Positions 1 to 8,160 of a DNA stretch of 20,249 nt are shown here, in pieces. The position numbers and the translations under genes are program-made. The notes below the pieces were generated by a model, which saw nothing but the letters and a program-made list of their open reading frames with translations, was not told where the DNA came from and ran no database searches. The DNA lies in NCBI GenBank assembly GCA_036392795.1, contig DASVXH010000055.1, positions 1 through 20,249 on the forward strand. Direction: 5' to 3'. The stretch's first letter is position 1; each line of letters begins with the position of its first letter. Source of the stretch: JARIHD01 sp036392795 (GTDB taxonomy: Bacteria; Patescibacteriota; Saccharimonadia; Saccharimonadales; UBA4665).

Positions 1-1
1 A

Positions 2-1930
2 AATTCCCAAATAGGAATTGCCTTAGGTGGAATCAATCTTCCGTCGCTGACAAGTTCGGGTGTCCAGATTCGAGGAGCAATTCGACTTAGCGGAGCTAGT
101 AGCACCTTTGCGGATACGTATATTACCACGAAGGTTGCCGGCGGTGGTTCGCCGGTACCGGCGCTGATTAGTGCTGTTAATTATGATCCCGGCAGCGGCG
201 GGCAGGTTATCGCTGCTGGTGTGCCAGTTGGGTCAGACGGCAACGCAAGAGCGATTAGCGGTTTTGATGCCCGTACTTCTGCCCATCAGCCGACCATAGC
301 CGTACTGAGTCCCGGCGAAACTCAAATAGCCGGCTTCTCGTGGGATGGATCGGACACAACCTTTTTGACCAAGACGAGTAGCGCAAATATGGTACTGCAG
401 GCAAACAGCTTGAACATTCTAACCCTGCAAAATGTAAGCAGTGCGGCACGACTAGGAATAGGAAACGGTAGCCCAGCCTACGCTCTCGATGTAACCGGTG
501 ACGCCAATCTATCTAGTGGCAGTGCCTACAAGATTAACGGCACGGACATTTGTACGGGCAGCGGCTGTACGCCAGTGACCACCTGTAATGTTAGTGGTAA
601 CTATATCTGTAATGGTGGCAACACCCCGGTTAGCTCGGTGGCCATTGGCACGACTAATGCGCAGCCGTTGAACTTTATGACTAACGGTTCGACGCGGGGA
701 TCATTTAGTAGTGCAGGAATCTTCCAGGTTAATGGTAATGGTACGGGTACGGCGCGTATAGGAGGGGATTGTAGTTCCAACTACACGGCAATAAACCTTG
801 GCGGTACGACACCGTTCGACTGTACGAGCTATAATTTCCTGAGCGGTCCGACCGACACCAGTCTTTACATTAACCGTCCTTCGGGCAGCAGTATCTTTAT
901 GCGCGAAGGCAACTCAAGCACGAATCATTTGTCTATCGCTGGCGGTGGGGCATTTACGGCACAAAATACCACCGACACCACGGCTGGTTTTAGAGTGCTG
1001 AATGCTGGTAGCGTGCCATTGTTCCAGATCGATACGAGCCTTACGCGGGTTTACATTGGTAACCCGACCGGTGACACTACGGGCGCATTACTTGTACTCG
1101 ATACCAAGACAGACGCAAGTGATCCGACTGGTGTGGACGGTGGCATGTACTTTAATTCATTCTACAAGCGATTACGTTGCTATTATGACGGCCAGTGGCG
1201 CTTTTGTAATGATCCGGTTGGTTTAACCTATGGATTTAACCTCGAAGAGGATTTTGTGGGCGGTGGACCAAATGTAGGATCACACAACTGGACTACAAGT
1301 CTGGGATCAGGCGGGGCTGCGAGTGTTATCCAGGGTGCAGCTGCAATCCCCGACTTAGCTGCCCGGCCGGGTCAGGTCAGGTTATCTCTTGGTACGGTAA
1401 GTACCGGAGTTCAGTATGCCTCAATCTGGTTGAATGGAAATAGTACTGAGCCAGTGATTCTGGGCAATACCAACGGCACGAGGATTGAGGTGGAATTTGC
1501 CGCTAATATGCCGAATTTAGCCGATGCCACAAATGATTTCAATGTCCATATGGGCCTATGCAATAACTCGCCAGATAATGGTTGTAACGACGGTATTTAC
1601 TTTGAATACGACCGTGACCAAAGTGTAAACTGGCGGTATGGGGCGGCCAATAATAGCTCCAGAACTCTAACCAATTCCTCTACGGCCGTAACAACGGGTT
1701 GGCATCGCTTCAAGATGGTGTTCACCTATAGTTCGTCGGGCCCGACCGCTACCATTGATTACTATGTTGATGGTACGCTGATCGGTACGCATACCAATAC
1801 CAACGTTCCAACCACCCGAAGCACTCAGCCGCAATTCGATATCATGCGTGATAGTGGTGCGGGTACAACCGATCGCCAACTTATCGTGGACTACTTCCAG
1901 TATCGCAGCTCATTTACATCCGCACGTTAG
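2..1930 (+). CDS. Large tail-fibre-like surface protein, C-terminal part (5' end outside window)
   Basis: The frame is open from base 2, so the true start lies to the left; about 642 codons are visible. Residues from 1 to about 410 are low-complexity, rich in Gly, Ser, Thr and Asn, with loose beta-type repeats resembling phage tail-fibre and adhesin stalks (for example YALDVTGDANLSSGSAYKIN and TGALLVLDTKTDASDPTGVD). A few paired cysteines occur (CTGSGC, CNVSGNYIC). The last 220 or so residues look like a LamG/concanavalin-A-like lectin fold, with an EVEFAANM strand, WHRFKMVFTY, and a DYYVDGTLIG hairpin. Such giant secreted proteins are, from memory, common in Saccharibacteria and are thought to mediate contact with the host cell; that role is inference. 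No membrane anchor or sorting signal is seen at the C terminus. The gene ends in TAG with no clear terminator before parA. Confidence 0.7.
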   Translation, partial: NSQIGIALGGINLPSLTSSGVQIRGAIRLSGASSTFADTYITTKVAGGGSPVPALISAVNYDPGSGGQVIAAGVPVGSDGNARAISGFDARTSAHQPTIAVLSPGETQIAGFSWDGSDTTFLTKTSSANMVLQANSLNILTLQNVSSAARLGIGNGSPAYALDVTGDANLSSGSAYKINGTDICTGSGCTPVTTCNVSGNYICNGGNTPVSSVAIGTTNAQPLNFMTNGSTRGSFSSAGIFQVNGNGTGTARIGGDCSSNYTAINLGGTTPFDCTSYNFLSGPTDTSLYINRPSGSSIFMREGNSSTNHLSIAGGGAFTAQNTTDTTAGFRVLNAGSVPLFQIDTSLTRVYIGNPTGDTTGALLVLDTKTDASDPTGVDGGMYFNSFYKRLRCYYDGQWRFCNDPVGLTYGFNLEEDFVGGGPNVGSHNWTTSLGSGGAASVIQGAAAIPDLAARPGQVRLSLGTVSTGVQYASIWLNGNSTEPVILGNTNGTRIEVEFAANMPNLADATNDFNVHMGLCNNSPDNGCNDGIYFEYDRDQSVNWRYGAANNSSRTLTNSSTAVTTGWHRFKMVFTYSSSGPTATIDYYVDGTLIGTHTNTNVPTTRSTQPQFDIMRDSGAGTTDRQLIVDYFQYRSSFTSAR

Positions 1931-1960
1931 CTTTAAGTAGTAGCGGTTACGGTTAAACAG

Positions 1961-1969
1961 TGGTATACT
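1961..1969 (+). promoter_or_regulatory. Extended -10 promoter of parA-parB
   Basis: The TGG before TATACT (1964-1969) makes an extended -10 element. No good -35 hexamer is seen 16-18 bases upstream, which is typical for extended -10 promoters. Transcription would start near 1976 and give a leader of about 12 bases holding a GAGGGAG ribosome site just before the parA ATG. The 9-mer GGTATACTT recurs exactly in the LCP gene promoter. Confidence 0.55.
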
Positions 1970-1988
1970 TTGTGCCAGAAGAGGGAGT

Positions 1989-2753
1989 ATGAAACAAACA
2001 ATTATTGCTGTCATAAACCAAAAGGGTGGTGTGGGCAAGACAACCTCGGCTGTTAGTTTGGCTGCGCAGTTGGCGTCGGAAAAAACACCAGTGCTATTGG
2101 TGGACCTGGACCCCCAAGGCAATGCGACTAGCGGCCTGGGTATCGACAAAAATAAATTACATGCGACTACCTATGATGTTCTTTTCGATAGGACTAGTTT
2201 GGACCAGGCCGTGATACCTACGGGGCGGCAGGGATTGTTTGTACTGCCCGCAACGCCAGAATTGGCTGCAGCCGAAGTGGAATTGGTTGATATGCAGAAT
2301 CGGGAGTTTGCACTGCAGCGCACACTGCAGACGGGCGCATACAGTTACGTCATTATTGATTGCCCCCCGGCGCTAGGATTACTGACGGTTAATGCACTCG
2401 TAGCCGGACATTCTTTGTTAATACCCGTGCAGTCCGAATATTATGCCCTGGAGGGTTTGGGTCAGTTGCTAGAGACGGTACAAAAAGTTCGAAAAAGCGT
2501 GAATCCGTCTTTGGATCTGCTGGGTGTTCTACTGACTATGTACGACAAGCGAACGTCACTGTCCGAACAAGTGAGAGACGAGATTAAGGCGCACTTTGGC
2601 GACAAATTATTTAAAACGGTTATTCCGCGTAATGTGCGACTGGCCGAAGCTCCTAGCTTTGGCAAGACAATTTTTGAACATGATCGCTGGTCAAAGGGGG
2701 CACGAGCATACAAGCAATTGGCCAAGGAGGTAGAGAAGCGTGTCAACGGTTAA
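1989..2753 (+). CDS. parA: Chromosome-partitioning ATPase ParA (Soj)
   Basis: 254 residues, the usual size of chromosomal Soj/ParA without an N-terminal regulatory domain. The deviant Walker A motif KGGVGKTT is at residues 12-19, the Walker A' segment VDLDPQGN at 38-45 and the Walker B segment VIIDCPP at 121-127. ParA dimers bind ATP and nucleoid DNA, and ParB-stimulated hydrolysis moves the parS/origin region; this is family knowledge. The ATG follows a GAGGGAG ribosome site and a TATACT -10 box. The gene overlaps parB by 14 bases, so the two are translationally coupled in one operon. parAB usually sits near the replication origin, but no dnaA or oriC is in view. Confidence 0.95.
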   Translation: MKQTIIAVINQKGGVGKTTSAVSLAAQLASEKTPVLLVDLDPQGNATSGLGIDKNKLHATTYDVLFDRTSLDQAVIPTGRQGLFVLPATPELAAAEVELVDMQNREFALQRTLQTGAYSYVIIDCPPALGLLTVNALVAGHSLLIPVQSEYYALEGLGQLLETVQKVRKSVNPSLDLLGVLLTMYDKRTSLSEQVRDEIKAHFGDKLFKTVIPRNVRLAEAPSFGKTIFEHDRWSKGARAYKQLAKEVEKRVNG

Positions 2754-3609
2754 AAAATCAGGACTAGGCAGGGGATTCGACACCCTGATTCCCCAGGATT
2801 TTGATAAGAGCTTGATCCTGGAGGAGCACGAGCGTATTGAAAAGATAGCGGTCGAAAACCTGGAACCGAATCCCGACCAACCGCGCCAGCATTTTGACGC
2901 GGCTGCCCTAGAACAGTTGGCCGGATCGGTCAAGCAGTATGGTGTTTTGCAGCCACTTGTTGTAACTCCGACAAAAGACGGCGGCTATTTTATAATCGCT
3001 GGTGAGCGACGTTGGCGCGCGGCACGAATGGCAGGTCTGACCAAGGTGCCGGCGGTTGTACGGACGACCAAGGAACTTGAACGTCTGGAAATCGCAATTG
3101 TCGAAAACGTACAGCGTGTCGATCTATCGCCCCTTGAACAGGCAGTATCTATCGAAAAGCTGCATGCCCAGTTCAATATGAAATACGACGCAATTGCCAA
3201 GCGCCTTGGAAAAGCGACATCTACAATTAATAATACCGTCCGCCTGCTGCAATTGCCTGAAGCTGCTCGTACTGCACTTCATAATAAGGAGATAAGCGAA
3301 GGTCACGCCCGCGCCATTCTTGCTCTAAAGGATGTACCCCAAAAACAGGCAGAATTACTGAAGCAAATCGTAGGCCAGGGCTGGTCGGTTCGCCAGGCCG
3401 AACGATTTGTTGTATCGATCAAGGAAGGATTTAAAGAGGCTAAGGCTACCAAGGAGCGCATGCAGACACAAACTCCAGAAACGAAGCGTTTGAGCAAACG
3501 ACTGGGTGCGCCTGTAGCGATTCGACGGACGGCCAAAGGTGGAAAACTCGAAATTACTTTTATTACCGACGAACAGCTCAAAAAACTATTGGCCATCTTA
3601 GACAATTAA
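2740..3609 (+). CDS. parB: Chromosome-partitioning protein ParB (Spo0J), a CTPase clamp
   Basis: 289 residues starting at a GTG inside the end of parA; the start gives the typical ParB opening MSTVKKSGLGRGFDTLIP. The N-terminal domain has the NPDQPR box (residues 44-49), the CTP-binding GERRWRAA box (88-95) and ENVQRVDLSPLEQA (122-135). A helix-turn-helix for parS recognition follows at about 149-171, and a C-terminal dimerisation segment ends at 289. ParB loads at parS, slides as a CTP-dependent clamp and stimulates ParA. I found no match to the parS consensus TGTTTCACGTGAAACA in the window. The gene converges on lepB with only 17 bases between the two stop codons. Confidence 0.95.
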   Translation: MSTVKKSGLGRGFDTLIPQDFDKSLILEEHERIEKIAVENLEPNPDQPRQHFDAAALEQLAGSVKQYGVLQPLVVTPTKDGGYFIIAGERRWRAARMAGLTKVPAVVRTTKELERLEIAIVENVQRVDLSPLEQAVSIEKLHAQFNMKYDAIAKRLGKATSTINNTVRLLQLPEAARTALHNKEISEGHARAILALKDVPQKQAELLKQIVGQGWSVRQAERFVVSIKEGFKEAKATKERMQTQTPETKRLSKRLGAPVAIRRTAKGGKLEITFITDEQLKKLLAILDN

Positions 3610-3626
3610 GTAAAAGCCTGTCTTCT

Positions 3627-4298
3627 TTAGAATTTTTTGGCGTTGCCCAGGGGCCACACGCGAAGGACGAGCTTACCTACGAGGTCATGGGCCTCAATAG
3701 GGCCAAATGATCGCGAGTCCAAGGAGTTATTACGATTATCGCCTACGACATATAGGCTGCCTTTAGGTACAGTGACATCACGTTTGCCGCTGGTTTCGGG
3801 AATAACATTGCCGTAGGGCAGGGTGCGATCGGGCTGAAACCCCTTTGGATTTTCTTTGTTATAGACGGTAAGGATGCCGTTGTTAATAACAACTCTTTCA
3901 CCAGGAAGAGCGACAACTCTTTTGATGAGCTGTTTGCCGGAACCTTGTCCCAGCCCGGTGCTATCGCGCTCCACAAAAATAACCACGTCGCCCCTTTTTG
4001 GAATGTAATCGTGTTTGGTGATGCGAGCCCAAGTACGGGGCAGCTTCCAAACCAGCAAACGATCATTGTTCTGCAGAGTGGTTTCCATGCTTGGTCCATC
4101 AACTTGGTATGACTGAAAAACAAATGCCGTTAAAAAGAGCGCAACTAATGGCGCTAGAAGAAGTACGGCGATTGTCGACCCCATCCCACTTAATTTTTCC
4201 TCTTTTGGTTCAGGCTGCGGCGCAGGATTGGGCGGCAAAGTGTCACTCAATCTCGGGGTCTCCCCAGATTGAACCTGCGGTGGATAGTATTCTGTCAT
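3627..4298 (-). CDS. lepB: Signal peptidase I
   Basis: 223 residues. A proline-rich cytoplasmic tail (about residues 1-38) is followed by a single membrane segment at about 41-63 and then the periplasmic or extracellular catalytic domain. The catalytic Ser is in DGPSMETTL (S70) and the general-base Lys in LIKRVVALPGE (K126). The box E motif GDNRNNSLDSRSFGPI lies at 186-201. It cleaves Sec and Tat signal peptides at the outer face of the membrane, and would serve the secreted proteins encoded nearby. The ATG at 4298 lies about 9 bases after a TATAGT -10 box, so the mRNA is probably leaderless or nearly so. Divergent from the LCP gene, convergent with parB. Confidence 0.95.
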   Translation of the reverse strand: MTEYYPPQVQSGETPRLSDTLPPNPAPQPEPKEEKLSGMGSTIAVLLLAPLVALFLTAFVFQSYQVDGPSMETTLQNNDRLLVWKLPRTWARITKHDYIPKRGDVVIFVERDSTGLGQGSGKQLIKRVVALPGERVVINNGILTVYNKENPKGFQPDRTLPYGNVIPETSGKRDVTVPKGSLYVVGDNRNNSLDSRSFGPIEAHDLVGKLVLRVWPLGNAKKF

Positions 4299-4307
4299 CA
4301 GAGATAA

Positions 4308-4313
4308 ACTATA
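4308..4313 (-). promoter_or_regulatory. Probable -10 box of lepB
   Basis: The minus strand reads TATAGT, preceded by an A-rich spacer, 9 bases before the lepB ATG. No convincing -35 is seen (GTGCAT at 17-base spacing). It forms the left half of a divergent promoter region with the LCP promoter, whose -35 starts at 4340. Confidence 0.4.
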
Positions 4314-4339
4314 CGCTATTTTTTAAAATTATGCACATG

Positions 4340-4368
4340 TTTACTGCCAGAAGCTAAACCGGTATACT
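4340..4368 (+). promoter_or_regulatory. Promoter of the LCP gene
   Basis: TTTACT (4340-4345), a 17-base spacer, and TATACT (4363-4368) within GGTATACTT. The predicted start of transcription near 4375 leaves only about 8 bases before ATG 4383. Confidence 0.6.
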
Positions 4369-4382
4369 TAGGTTCATTGCTT

Positions 4383-6047
4383 ATGGAACATTTTAGACAA
4401 CACCGCCGGGAACGACGGAAAACTATGGACGGTATCATTGGCGCACCGTCACGTCCACAGCTAACCGGCCGACCGTTGCAGTCTGTCAGTGGTGATTCGC
4501 TGCGAGCTGCATCGCGCAAAATCGGTGACTTCAAAAGATCCGAAGGTTATCATGTTGCAAACTCATCTATGATGTCAACCAAACGGGCCCACGACATGCA
4601 AAAGCAACAAGTTGCTACAAATGATGAGCCATCTTTACTTAATATGACGTTACCGGGAAGTTCTGACAAGGCCTCGAAAAACAAAAATCGGGTGCGTGGC
4701 AAGCGTGATTGGAAAAAAATCCGCAAATACTCGCTAAGGGGTGGTCTTATTTTTTTGGCTGTCGTATTGCTGGTGGGCGGTTTTTTGTTTGCCAAGGGCT
4801 ACATTAAGCTTCATAAAGTTTTTAAGGGCGGTGGTTCGGCCGCTGCACTAAAAGCTAATGTGACTCCCTCGTTGCTTAAGGGCGAGGGTGACGGTCGCGT
4901 TAATGTCCTCTTGCTTGGTCGCGGCGGCGAAGGTCATGATGGTGCTGACCTGACGGATACCATATTGGTTGCCAGTATCGACCCCGTTAACAAAAAAGCT
5001 GGACTGGTTAGCTTGCCTCGCGACTTTTGGGTAACAACTTCGTTTGGATCCTCAAAGGTAAATGCGGTGTTTGCCAATGCGAAACAGCGCGCCATGTCTC
5101 GTGGCAAGGATAAAAAGGCTGCCGAGCAAGCAGGTATAGAGGCGATCGAAAAGGAAGTAACTGACATTCTAGGCCTCAATATTCATTATTACGGTATAGT
5201 CGACTTTCAGGCGTTCAAGCAGGCGGTTGATACTGTGGGCGGCGTTGATATTAACGTAACCGAAGAGACTGCGGTGACGGAGCGCCTATATGACACCATG
5301 ACACGTAAGCCCTACTACCTGAATGTCACGCCCGGCATGCAGCATTTTGACGGACAACGGGCTTTATTCTTTGCTCGGTCGCGCCATACTAGTCCGCGCG
5401 GCGATTTCGACCGCGCCGAACGACAACGCGTATTTATAGAAGCACTGGTCAAAAAGGTTGCTTCAGCAAAGACCTACACTAATCCTGTCAAAGTTTCTCA
5501 GTTGATGGATGCATTTGGCGATCATGTGGCGACCGATCTGAGTTTGGATGACGCAATGCGACTCTTGTCCATTGGTAAGTCCATCGGTGGCAGTTTTGAG
5601 TCGATTGATCTGGCTGATCGTACCAAGCCGCTGGTTGCGACTGGGATGGTAAATGGCCAATCGGTAGTAGTGCCATCTGCGGGTGACGAAGACTACAGTC
5701 AGATTCAGGCCTTGGTGCGCGGGAAACTGCGCGACGGCTATCTGGTTCGCGAAAATCCTACCGTAAACGTACTAAATGGCACCGAGACACCGGGCCTGGC
5801 CGGACAAAAAGCTGACCAATTGAAGACTTACGGGTATAATGTAGGAACGGTAGCTGATGCGCCTACGCACAATTACGAAAAAACGGTCATTGTCGATTTA
5901 ACCAAAGGCAAAAAACCGTACACCAAGAATTATCTTGAGAAGCGTTTTGGCGTAAAGGTTACCACGTCGCTCCCGGATCAAACAATTCAACCCGGGACAG
6001 CAGATTTTGTGATAATCTTAGGCCAGAATGAGACCATTAATCGCTAA
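4383..6047 (+). CDS. LytR-CpsA-Psr (LCP) family glycopolymer-peptidoglycan ligase with LytR_C domain
   Basis: About 554 residues from ATG 4383. TTG 4377 adds two residues, and ATG 4425 (MDGIIG) would remove 14 and is a real alternative. A long, basic cytoplasmic tail leads to one membrane segment (about residues 119-138), then the LCP domain. That domain shows VNVLLLGRGGEG, the Asp-containing DLTDTILVASID, LVSLPRD, the YYGIVDFQAFKQAVDTVGG block and FFARSRHTSPRGDFDRAERQ, whose Arg residues bind the pyrophosphate of the lipid-linked donor. The C-terminal 100 or so residues (VNVLNGTETPGLAGQKADQL onward) match the LytR_C domain. LCP enzymes transfer undecaprenyl-pyrophosphate-linked polymers to the cell wall; UppS, encoded at 16297, makes the carrier. 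It overlaps the next gene by 20 bases. Confidence 0.9.
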   Translation: MEHFRQHRRERRKTMDGIIGAPSRPQLTGRPLQSVSGDSLRAASRKIGDFKRSEGYHVANSSMMSTKRAHDMQKQQVATNDEPSLLNMTLPGSSDKASKNKNRVRGKRDWKKIRKYSLRGGLIFLAVVLLVGGFLFAKGYIKLHKVFKGGGSAAALKANVTPSLLKGEGDGRVNVLLLGRGGEGHDGADLTDTILVASIDPVNKKAGLVSLPRDFWVTTSFGSSKVNAVFANAKQRAMSRGKDKKAAEQAGIEAIEKEVTDILGLNIHYYGIVDFQAFKQAVDTVGGVDINVTEETAVTERLYDTMTRKPYYLNVTPGMQHFDGQRALFFARSRHTSPRGDFDRAERQRVFIEALVKKVASAKTYTNPVKVSQLMDAFGDHVATDLSLDDAMRLLSIGKSIGGSFESIDLADRTKPLVATGMVNGQSVVVPSAGDEDYSQIQALVRGKLRDGYLVRENPTVNVLNGTETPGLAGQKADQLKTYGYNVGTVADAPTHNYEKTVIVDLTKGKKPYTKNYLEKRFGVKVTTSLPDQTIQPGTADFVIILGQNETINR

Positions 6048-6777
6048 AATTAAACCAGCCAGCGGCTTTTCCAGAGTCGTCTATATTGTCTTTAATGTGC
6101 TTTTGCCGCTTGTGGTGTTTGCCTTGGTGCGCACTAATTTTGTGCCGCTCGCCTTAGTTATTATCCTGCTCAGTAAATGGCGAATGTTTGCTGTGCGTCC
6201 CCGTTTTTGGCTGGCAAATGTACGAGCAAACGCCGTCGATATTATCGTGAGTATATCGTTGCTTACCTTTATGGTTCATAGCGATAGCCAAATGTTCCAA
6301 TTCTTGTGGACGGCTGTGTACGTTGTTTGGCTGACAGTGCTTAAGCCGGCTTCTAATACGCTGATGATATCCCTGCAGGCGCTCGTTGGTCTGGTGACCG
6401 GTTTGATGGCTCTCTTTATTGGCTGGGGCGACGGCCCTTTATACGGTCTAGTATTGCTGGCCGGTCTTGTATGCTATCTGTCGGCCCATCACTTTTTTGA
6501 TAGTTTTGATGAACCGTACGCCCGACTACTATCGTACGTGTGGGGTTACTTCGGTGCATCCCTGGTTTGGGTGCTCGGTCACTGGCTGCTGTATTACGGA
6601 ATTGTGGCCCAGCCGGTGCTAATTATCATTTCTCTGGGGTTTGGCTTGGGGACTTTGTATTATCTTGATCATCATGACCGCTTGTCCGACGGCCTTAGAA
6701 AACAATTTATATTCATTATGCTGGCGATCATCGCTATCGTTATTGTGTTCTCGGACTGGGGCAATAAAATCGTTTAA
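6028..6777 (+). CDS. Multi-pass membrane protein of unknown function
   Basis: 249 residues, strongly hydrophobic, with roughly seven predicted membrane segments separated by short loops (for example ALVIILLSKW, ALVGLVTGLMALFIGW, VLIIISLGFGLGTLYYL and FIFIMLAIIAIVIVF). A polar loop with SAHHFFDSFDEPYAR and a DHHDR turn are the only charged clusters; neither forms a catalytic motif I recognise. I do not recognise the family. The ATG lies inside the end of the LCP gene (20-base overlap), and htrA follows after 26 bases, so it is probably co-transcribed with both and may have an envelope role. That role is inference from position only. Confidence 0.75.
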   Translation: MRPLIAKIKPASGFSRVVYIVFNVLLPLVVFALVRTNFVPLALVIILLSKWRMFAVRPRFWLANVRANAVDIIVSISLLTFMVHSDSQMFQFLWTAVYVVWLTVLKPASNTLMISLQALVGLVTGLMALFIGWGDGPLYGLVLLAGLVCYLSAHHFFDSFDEPYARLLSYVWGYFGASLVWVLGHWLLYYGIVAQPVLIIISLGFGLGTLYYLDHHDRLSDGLRKQFIFIMLAIIAIVIVFSDWGNKIV

Positions 6778-6803
6778 TACCACCATACCAGAGGGAGGGA
6801 ATC

Positions 6804-8078
6804 GTGGCAGAAGAATCAAATAGTGACGATAAGTTAAAGATAGATGCCATTACGGAACCGCCAATTGTACCTGAACGTTCTCGGATGCCAGCATACCCGC
6901 AGAATTCTCGCGATGTCGAAAAACATCCTAGTGGCGCAAAAATACGTTTTTTGGGCGCTGCGATGTTGGTGATCGTAAGTGCATAAGCCGGTTTTGCCGG
7001 CGGCTGGCTGGGCAATCGGGGCCAAAGTCCGACCGCCATAAAAGAGCAGCAGGTAGTTCTAAAGAACCAGGGGCAACTTATAGGGTCGCTAGCCAAACAA
7101 GTCGGTCCAAGTGTTGTTTCGATCGAAGTATTAAGCGAATCACGTAATCCCGACAGATTCTTTGGCTTTCAAGGTTCGACTGAGCAGCGTGGTGCGGGAA
7201 CCGGCATTATTATTGATAAAAGTGGCTTAGTTATCACTAATCGGCACGTAGTGCCTGCTGGCTCGAAAAAAGTGGATGTGACACTATCGGACGGCACCAA
7301 GTTTGAAGACGTACAGGTAATTGGGCGAACAAGCGAAAGCGATCCGTTGGACGTCGCTTTTCTAAAGATTAAAGATACCAAAGGCGTTACACTGACGCCA
7401 GCAAAAATCGGTGATTCCAGTAAGGTGATTGTGGGCGACACCGTTATTGCTATCGGCAACGCCCTCGGCCAGTTTCAAAATACGGTAACGTCGGGCATTA
7501 TTTCCGGTCATGGACGTAGCATCGAGGCGGGTGGCGAATCAGATGGTAGTACAGAAAGTCTGCAAAACCTTTTCCAGACCGATGCGGCGATAAACCAAGG
7601 TAATTCCGGCGGTCCGCTGGTCAATTTAGAGGGCGAAGTAATCGGTATAAATACGGCAATTGCCGCTGGTGACGCTCAGAATATCGGTTTTGCCATCCCG
7701 ATTAATGATGTTAAGGGCGTTATTGCTAATGTGATTGAAAAAGGCAAGCTGGAACGTCCGTATCTGGGTGTGGTTTATGTGACGATTACTGCTGATATGG
7801 CCAAACGGTACGATCTAAAATCTGACGCAGGCGCATACATTCCGCCAGCAGTTATGATAGGTAGCCGGTCGATATTGTCTGGTAGTCCGGCTGAAAAAGC
7901 TGGTATAAAAGAAGGTGACATCATTACCAAGGTTGACGGCGAAAAAGTAGATGAAACGCATAGCCTTACCTCGCTACTTGGTAAACATAAGGTGGGCGAT
8001 ACTATTACGGTAACCATTGTACGCGATGGTAACGAGCGCCCAATAGACGTTACATTGTCCGCTGCACCGGAAGACTAA
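6804..8078 (+). pseudogene. HtrA/DegS-like membrane-anchored serine protease, interrupted by an in-frame TAA
   Basis: One frame runs from GTG 6804, behind a strong GAGGGAGGG ribosome site, to TAA 8076-8078. It is cut only by TAA 6984-6986 at codon 61. Counting that codon, the order is a cytoplasmic tail (1-48), a membrane anchor (about 49-68, split by the stop), a trypsin-like domain with His148 (TNRHVV), Asp183 (PLDVAFLK) and Ser268 (QGNSGGPL), and a single PDZ domain (about 310-420, RPYLGV through the C terminus). The fold and triad are otherwise intact and the frame is conserved on both sides. The first ATG/GTG/TTG after the stop is GTG 7251, beyond the catalytic His, so restart there would give no active enzyme. 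Possible explanations are a recent nonsense mutation (TTA to TAA is one change and Leu would suit the membrane segment), a sequence error, or readthrough. Third gene of the LCP operon. Confidence 0.85.
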
Positions 8079-8120
8079 CCTAAGATCCTGGCTTGAGTCT
8101 CGAAAAGCATCCACGTCAGA

Positions 8121-8132
8121 GGTAAATTTACC
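8121..8132. repeat. Perfect 12-base palindrome GGTAAATTTACC
   Basis: It lies in the 82-base gap between the convergent ends of htrA and prmC. With no loop it is a poor hairpin; a protein-binding site or chance is possible. No classical terminator is visible in this gap. Confidence 0.3.
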
Positions 8133-8160
8133 AATTAGAGTTTGAGGAGCGTATCGTATA

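Noticed and set aside
1002..1226. 74-residue ORF inside the surface protein gene
   Set aside because: Out-of-frame shadow of the long beta-repeat protein, with no ribosome site or recognisable sequence.
7251..8078. Stand-alone 275-residue HtrA starting at GTG 7251
   Set aside because: It would lack the membrane anchor and the catalytic His codon (7245-7247), has no ribosome site, and the frame upstream clearly continues the same protein; kept as one interrupted gene.
6804..8078. Alternative genetic code explaining the htrA stop
   Set aside because: The interrupting codon is TAA, which terminates most other genes here; recoded CPR lineages reassign TGA, not TAA.
8121..8132. GGTAAATTTACC as the shared terminator of htrA and prmC
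   Set aside because: A loop-free AT-rich palindrome without U-tract cannot act as a classical intrinsic terminator.
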